Shown here in pieces: positions 59,695 to 64,000 of a stretch of 64,000 nt of DNA (positions are counted from its first letter, which is position 1; each line of letters opens with the position of its first letter). Below the pieces are notes generated by a model. It ran no database searches. It was not told the origin of the DNA and worked only from the letters and a program-made list of their open reading frames with translations. The position numbers were made by a program, and so were the translations under genes. This stretch comes from Oceanospirillaceae bacterium (GTDB lineage: Bacteria; Pseudomonadota; Gammaproteobacteria; Pseudomonadales; Balneatricaceae), in NCBI GenBank assembly GCA_013215505.1, contig JABSQZ010000014.1:62001-126000 (forward strand), written 5' to 3'.

Positions 59695-60300
59695 TTAATT
59701 GAGGCTCGTGGCCTCGATATTATTGGCTGTCACGAAATTATTTAACAACTCGTGCCCCTGAATGGTCAATATTGATTCCGGGTGAAACTGTACCCCTTCG
59801 ATCGGGAGTTCCCGGTGTCTCAAACCCATGATTTCGGCTAAGCCGCCGTCTGCATTTTCGGTCCAGGCAGTGATTTCCAGACAGTCTGGTAAACTTTGCG
59901 GTTCGACCACCAGCGAATGATATCGGGTCACTTGCAGCGGATTATCCAAACCTTTAAACAGGCCTTGATCCTTGTGTTTAAGCATCGATGTTTTGCCGTG
60001 CATCACTTTTTTTGCCCTGATCACTTTCGCGCCAAAGGCAGCGGCGATACTCTGATGCCCTAGACAGACACCTAAAATAGGTATCTTACCGGCAAATTCA
60101 CTTATCGCTGCGACACAGATCCCCGCTTCATTTGGCGTACAGGGCCCAGGAGAGATAACTATCGACTGTGGCTGCAGTTGCGCAATCTCTGCCAGGCTTA
60201 TTTCATTGTTACGCACAACCAGCACATCCGCCCCTAACTCGGCTAAATATTGCGTTAAGTTATAAGTAAAAGAGTCGTAGTTATCAATCATCAACAACAT
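59695..60300 (-). CDS. trpG: anthranilate/aminodeoxychorismate synthase glutaminase subunit
   Basis: The 201-residue class I glutamine amidotransferase has the catalytic C79 in [11 protein letters not shown] and the His/Glu of [11 protein letters not shown]. It supplies ammonia to TrpE and, in many bacteria, to PabB. Position ahead of trpD and trpC supports TrpG. trpE is not in the window. Confidence 0.95.
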   Translation of the reverse strand: MLLMIDNYDSFTYNLTQYLAELGADVLVVRNNEISLAEIAQLQPQSIVISPGPCTPNEAGICVAAISEFAGKIPILGVCLGHQSIAAAFGAKVIRAKKVMHGKTSMLKHKDQGLFKGLDNPLQVTRYHSLVVEPQSLPDCLEITAWTENADGGLAEIMGLRHRELPIEGVQFHPESILTIQGHELLNNFVTANNIEATSLN

Positions 60301-60715
60301 TCTATGGGTAAACCTTTGTTTTGAAAATGTTAATTATTTAAAGCCTGGATGTTACCCGTTTTCTAAGCCGTTTTTACTGTTGCTAAAAACGCAGAATGCC
60401 GGAATGATACGGCGCATTGTAGTCTCATCTTACTTGCTTAATATCTCTTATCCAACCAAAAAAACAGAGTATTTTATTTATGTTTAAGTGCAAGATTTCA
60501 CAGCAGAATTCTTAAAGTAAATGTGAGCTAGGTTTAATCAGTGCTTTAACTCAGATTAAGCTAAGCGCTGTGATTACAATCGCAGTGGACGGCTGAGCTT
60601 CTCCCCTCAGGTGGGCATTGCTAAATGTTAGATATATCCCCATGCATGCCAGCCCAGGTACTAAATCTGAATTTTTTTTGGACACTAAATACACTTGAGT
60701 GACTGGGCAAGAAAA
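60301..60715. other. intergenic region between trpG and the LuxR-type regulator
   Basis: About 415 bases with no supported gene. I see no tryptophan leader peptide or attenuator hairpins. A weak -10-like TACAAT on the minus strand (60421-60416) could belong to trpG. Confidence 0.4.
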
Positions 60716-61327
60716 TCAGCTATCGAACAGACCGCTCTCCTGTGCGATACGCATCAGATCTACAATAGAATTCGCCTGTAGTTTTCGGGTCAGGTTTTCC
60801 CTGTGGCGTCCAATCGTTGAAGGGCTGTTGGAGAGTATTTCTGCTATGGCAGTATTTGAATGACCGTTTACAATCAATTCAAATACTTGGAACTCTTTCG
60901 CGGTAAGCTGGACAACAGAGTTGTTAATACATTCAATGACAGATGGCGAGTAGAAAGTATTTCCCTCTTCTATCGCGGACAGACACTCTATCAGCGAGTG
61001 AATACTATCCTTTTTACTTACCAGCCCATCAACGCCTGAATCCGCAAGGTGTTTGAACAACAGTGGGCAGGAGAGCCCGGTTAAAAATATCACCGAGCAA
61101 TTAGGGAAAAATCGTTTGCAATATTGCAGCAGATTAGCCGGACCATCGCCGGGCATTTTGCAGTCACAGACGATGTAGTTTGCATCTTGGCTTTGTATCA
61201 AGTCTTTGAGGTCACAAAAGCTATTCGCGCTGGCCACTACGTTGTAGCCATTTCTTTGCAGAAGCATCGATAACCCTTCATGGAGAATTTGATCATCGTC
61301 TGCAAGGATTACATTTTTCATGCTCAT
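60716..61327 (-). CDS. NarL/FixJ-type response regulator
   Basis: The 203-residue protein has a receiver (D10-D11 and phosphoacceptor D55 in IVCDCKMPG) and a LuxR-type DNA-binding domain (about 139-195; LTAKEFQVFELIVNGHSNTAIA and STIGRHRENLTRKL). It is divergent from the histidine kinase gene with 40 bases between them, so the two are almost certainly a cognate pair sharing a control region. Confidence 0.92.
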   Translation of the reverse strand: MSMKNVILADDDQILHEGLSMLLQRNGYNVVASANSFCDLKDLIQSQDANYIVCDCKMPGDGPANLLQYCKRFFPNCSVIFLTGLSCPLLFKHLADSGVDGLVSKKDSIHSLIECLSAIEEGNTFYSPSVIECINNSVVQLTAKEFQVFELIVNGHSNTAIAEILSNSPSTIGRHRENLTRKLQANSIVDLMRIAQESGLFDS

Positions 61328-61367
61328 AACTTAAACTAGGCCAATACTTATCAAATTTCGGTTCAAT

Positions 61368-63353
61368 ATGTTTTCAGAAATACATCACACACAGAAACTC
61401 TGGTTAGCTGTGTCATTTGCAACATTTTTAATACTTATAATCTCATCGATGTTATTTCTTGTCCCGAATTTCGGGGTCGGTCATTCTAACTTAAGCGGTT
61501 CCCCTTACGTTAGCTCTATTTCCAGTCTTGAGGATCCCGAGCACTTAATCACTATCGAAGATATTGCAGCTGACGACAAGATAATCAGCACGCTTAGCAG
61601 CAACCCCACATCATTTGGCCATACCACCGCGACACTTTGGATTAAAGCCGTGCTAAAAAATCCGTCACCCATCACCCGCTGGTCGGTTAATATCAGTAAC
61701 AGACACTTCACCCCTGTAGAAATTTATCAGAAATCTGACACTGCTCTGCAGAGGATCTATCTCAACGCTGGAGAGATACTATACAACACCCCGTACCAAC
61801 CTGTTTCGGCTACTGCACTGATTGACGTTCCGGTTTCGGGAGAAACAGTCCTCTACTTTAAACTTCGCTCGCTTAAAACTACATTCTTCCTGCTAACCTT
61901 TAACACTCCTGAGCAGGCTTATCGGGCGCATCAGAAAGGCTTAGCTGTAATCTATATCTGTATCGGCTTATTGTTAAGCCTCGTTTTCGTAAACCTGATG
62001 ATGTATTTCTCTCTGAGAAAATCCTATCTGGTTTTGTATTCACTGCAAGAAGCATTCATTATCATTCTGATCGTTGTCGAATCAGGTTTAGGTATTAACT
62101 ATCTATGGGTAGGCAATTCTTATATCAACAATTCAGCTTCCATCATCAGCCTTTTGGGTTTAATCTTTTCTGCTGCCGTCTATACACGCAGTTTTTTCAA
62201 CACAAAACACAGCCCCGTTATAGATAAAATCCTAGTTTCCCAGGCAGTGCTTGCGCTCCTATGTATCGCTCTGAGCAGTGTAGAACCTTTCAGAACCTAT
62301 CTTCTTCAGGGCGGGTTGCCGGTAGCCTTTATCCTTTCCATCGCTATTATGTTCTGTATTGGTCTTATCAAGTTAAAAAGAGGAAAAACATACGCCCTGC
62401 CATATTTTTTAAGTACATCCCTGGTAATCGTCTTCATAATACCAATGATGTATGCAATTTTTAGCCAATCCCTGAGCATTTTTTTACTGGTAATAGAAAC
62501 CATTGCATTGCTCTGTGTATCGGAGGCGATCATGCTGTGTATCGCCGTTAATATGCGCCTTGATTCAATGCGTACCAAACACAACATATTCAATCAACTT
62601 TGGATTGAAACACTTAAAGAGAGGCTGGCTGAAGTATCGCGTTTTTCGCAACTGACAGAGGAAAAAAACATCGCAGTCGAGGGCTCGCAAAGTTCTATAA
62701 AACGCTTATCAAACACTTCCCATGACATCCAGCACAGCCTTTACAGTATCAGGCTTCATCTCGAAATAATAAGGGGTACAGAACAGTTTGAAGGCACCGT
62801 TGGAAAAATTGAAGATGGGCTCGGCTTTATCTCCAACATCACCCAGAAATTAATAGATGATGGTATAAACCTGATCACAACTGAAAGTGAACTGGTGGAT
62901 TTTGATCAGCTATTTTCCTGTGTTATCGATCAAACATCTCCCCTGGTGAAAAACACAGGGGTCAGCTTAGTTTATAGCTGCTCAAACCTCCGCCACCCCG
63001 GCTCTGCCGTTATCATCCGGCGCCTACTGGAAAACTTAGTCAGAAATGCGCTGCGACATACCGATTCAGGCGAAGTGCGGTTAAACATAGTGCATCGCTG
63101 CGACAATTTGGTATTAAGTGTCAGCGATACTGGAAAAGGGATGAATGCCAGAGTTGTCCGGAACCTGATAGAAGTTACCCGCAGCGATGACATAGAAGCT
63201 ATCGAAAACAGTGGTTACGGGCTGGGCCTTAGTATTGTCTCTGCGCTCTGCCAGCAGGCGGGCTATAAGATAGAGATTGAGTCTGCGCTCAACCGTGGAA
63301 CGACTGTCTCAATATTAATTCCTATTTTTAAGTCAAAGCAACTGACAGTCTAA
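61368..63353 (+). CDS. 7TMR-DISM membrane sensor histidine kinase
   Basis: The 661-residue protein has an N-terminal membrane segment (about 11-33), an extracytoplasmic DISM-type beta-sandwich (about 50-180), a seven-helix membrane domain (about 190-400), a coiled coil and a kinase core. The phosphoacceptor is likely H452 in SNTSHDIQHSLYSI, a variant of the HDLRQPL type H-box lacking the Pro. ATP-binding boxes are NLVRNALRHTDSGE, SDTGKGM and GYGLGLSIV. DISM domains often bind carbohydrates or other small molecules. The ligand is unknown. It is divergent from its likely response regulator. Confidence 0.88.
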   Translation: MFSEIHHTQKLWLAVSFATFLILIISSMLFLVPNFGVGHSNLSGSPYVSSISSLEDPEHLITIEDIAADDKIISTLSSNPTSFGHTTATLWIKAVLKNPSPITRWSVNISNRHFTPVEIYQKSDTALQRIYLNAGEILYNTPYQPVSATALIDVPVSGETVLYFKLRSLKTTFFLLTFNTPEQAYRAHQKGLAVIYICIGLLLSLVFVNLMMYFSLRKSYLVLYSLQEAFIIILIVVESGLGINYLWVGNSYINNSASIISLLGLIFSAAVYTRSFFNTKHSPVIDKILVSQAVLALLCIALSSVEPFRTYLLQGGLPVAFILSIAIMFCIGLIKLKRGKTYALPYFLSTSLVIVFIIPMMYAIFSQSLSIFLLVIETIALLCVSEAIMLCIAVNMRLDSMRTKHNIFNQLWIETLKERLAEVSRFSQLTEEKNIAVEGSQSSIKRLSNTSHDIQHSLYSIRLHLEIIRGTEQFEGTVGKIEDGLGFISNITQKLIDDGINLITTESELVDFDQLFSCVIDQTSPLVKNTGVSLVYSCSNLRHPGSAVIIRRLLENLVRNALRHTDSGEVRLNIVHRCDNLVLSVSDTGKGMNARVVRNLIEVTRSDDIEAIENSGYGLGLSIVSALCQQAGYKIEIESALNRGTTVSILIPIFKSKQLTV

Positions 63354-63701
63354 AGCAGCTAGCAGGGAAACATTGCAACTTCAGAGGCTAGGATAATACT
63401 GCCGGGAGATTTTTATCCTTATACAGCACAAAAGTATTAGCGATGAATACACGAGAGTAGCCGTCGGCAAAGCAAGCCTAAAAACGCTAAAAAAGTACCA
63501 GCATTAATATCATTAAAGATGATTCCGCCAATCACAATAACGTTGCGATACAGAGGTAAGCACTGATCACCACCTATAGATAATCCTTTCGGTGTTTTTT
63601 ACTTTGGACATGGACTAGAAAATTATAAAATATAGATTTTCATTAGTTCAGACAACAGCAAGTTAAATTAGCATCTAAGTATTCCCAATGTTTCCTGCAA
63701 T
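63354..63701. other. intergenic region between the kinase and EamA genes
   Basis: About 348 AT-rich bases between convergent genes. No gene or strong terminator is seen. Confidence 0.4.
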
Positions 63702-64000
63702 CTACTCTGTTTTTGATCCTCGAATGGTGGATACATAACCCGCCAGTTTCTCAGTACTTAATCTGGATACCGCCAGCGCCGCTAATACTAAACTGAGTGC
63801 AATATAGGCATGATTGCCGAGCTCTTCCCGCAGCAAAATGGCGCCAAATATCACTGCAAAAACCGGTACCAAAAATCCGGTGTAAGAGACAAAGGTATAA
63901 CCCACCTGCAAAATAAGACTGTAGCGAATCATCAGCGCTAATGCGGTCGAAAACACCCCCAGATAAAGTACCGCGAACAAGGCCTCGCTGGAGTAACTAT
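63702..64000 (-). CDS. EamA/DMT-family transporter, C-terminal fragment (5' end outside window)
   Basis: The C-terminal roughly 100 residues of a drug/metabolite-transporter protein: LFAVLYLGVFSTALALMIRYSLI, then YTGFLVPVFAVIFGAILLREELG, typical of the second EamA repeat with its Glu-rich cytoplasmic end. The reading frame stays open to the window edge (…YSSEA upstream), so the TTG at 63980 is internal and the true start lies beyond 64000. Confidence 0.85.
   Translation of the reverse strand, partial: SYSSEALFAVLYLGVFSTALALMIRYSLILQVGYTFVSYTGFLVPVFAVIFGAILLREELGNHAYIALSLVLAALAVSRLSTEKLAGYVSTIRGSKTE

Noticed and set aside
60301-60715. trp attenuator upstream of trpG
   Set aside because: No leader ORF with clustered Trp codons and no alternative hairpins were found.

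Overview
The window looks like chromosomal DNA of a moderate-GC marine-type gammaproteobacterium related to the pseudomonad/cellvibrionad lineages. The best evidence is gene order. The block dksA–gluQ–cbrX–cbrA–cbrB–(crcZ)–pcnB–folK–panB–panC (1-10778) is the arrangement known from Pseudomonas. recA–recX–alaS–lysC–csrA–tRNA-Ser (43181-49537) and trpG–trpD–trpC–OsmC (57361-60300) are also familiar from that group. A sodium-pump oxaloacetate decarboxylase (oadGAB) and an Aap-type amino-acid importer fit a marine heterotroph living on amino acids and organic acids. The genus cannot be named from the sequence alone.

Layout. 1-10778: stringent-response factor DksA (partial), GluQ-RS, the CbrXAB carbon/nitrogen-balance system, then an intergenic region that I read as a CrcZ-type regulatory RNA gene (CbrB-type palindromes, a sigma-54 promoter and repeated AANAANAA Hfq/Crc motifs), then pcnB and folate/pantothenate genes. 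11265-19210: a peptide or acyl-amino-acid uptake and hydrolysis cluster (M20 deacylase, Dpp-type ABC transporter, COG1228 amidohydrolase). 19408-23661: thiolase, a tandem T-fold QueD-like protein, RsuA and RsmC. 23733-30394: a four-gene minus-strand signalling operon (periplasmic COG3915 protein, large PAS histidine kinase, receiver-histidine kinase, degenerate receiver-TPR protein). 30892-32424: an unusual 6-phosphogluconate dehydrogenase. 32609-36816: aapJQMP. 37495-40895: oadGAB. 41125-42579: thiI. 42900-49602: tRNA-Ser, csrA, lysC, alaS, frameshifted recX, and recA with a LexA box. 49896-52687: a Gate-domain membrane protein, an Lrp-type regulator and an aminotransferase. 52674-57304: a hydantoin/dihydropyrimidine-type catabolic locus with a GntR regulator and a 33-bp palindromic operator. 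57361-60300: OsmC and trpCDG. 60716-63353: a divergent LuxR-type response regulator / 7TMR-DISM kinase pair. The right edge cuts an EamA transporter.

How the parts fit: CbrA/CbrB would activate the CrcZ-like RNA from its sigma-54 promoter, and the RNA would sequester Hfq/Crc. An AANAANAA motif overlaps the start codon of the M20 deacylase gene that begins the peptide-uptake cluster, and another lies just upstream of the aapJ ribosome-binding site. The window may therefore hold both the regulator RNA and two of its targets. Most of the rest is housekeeping. The items most worth a second look are the RNA and its targets, the COG3915 signalling operon, the tandem QueD-like protein, the Gnd with altered cofactor and substrate residues, the SDR lacking the Tyr/Lys pair, and the recX frameshift.
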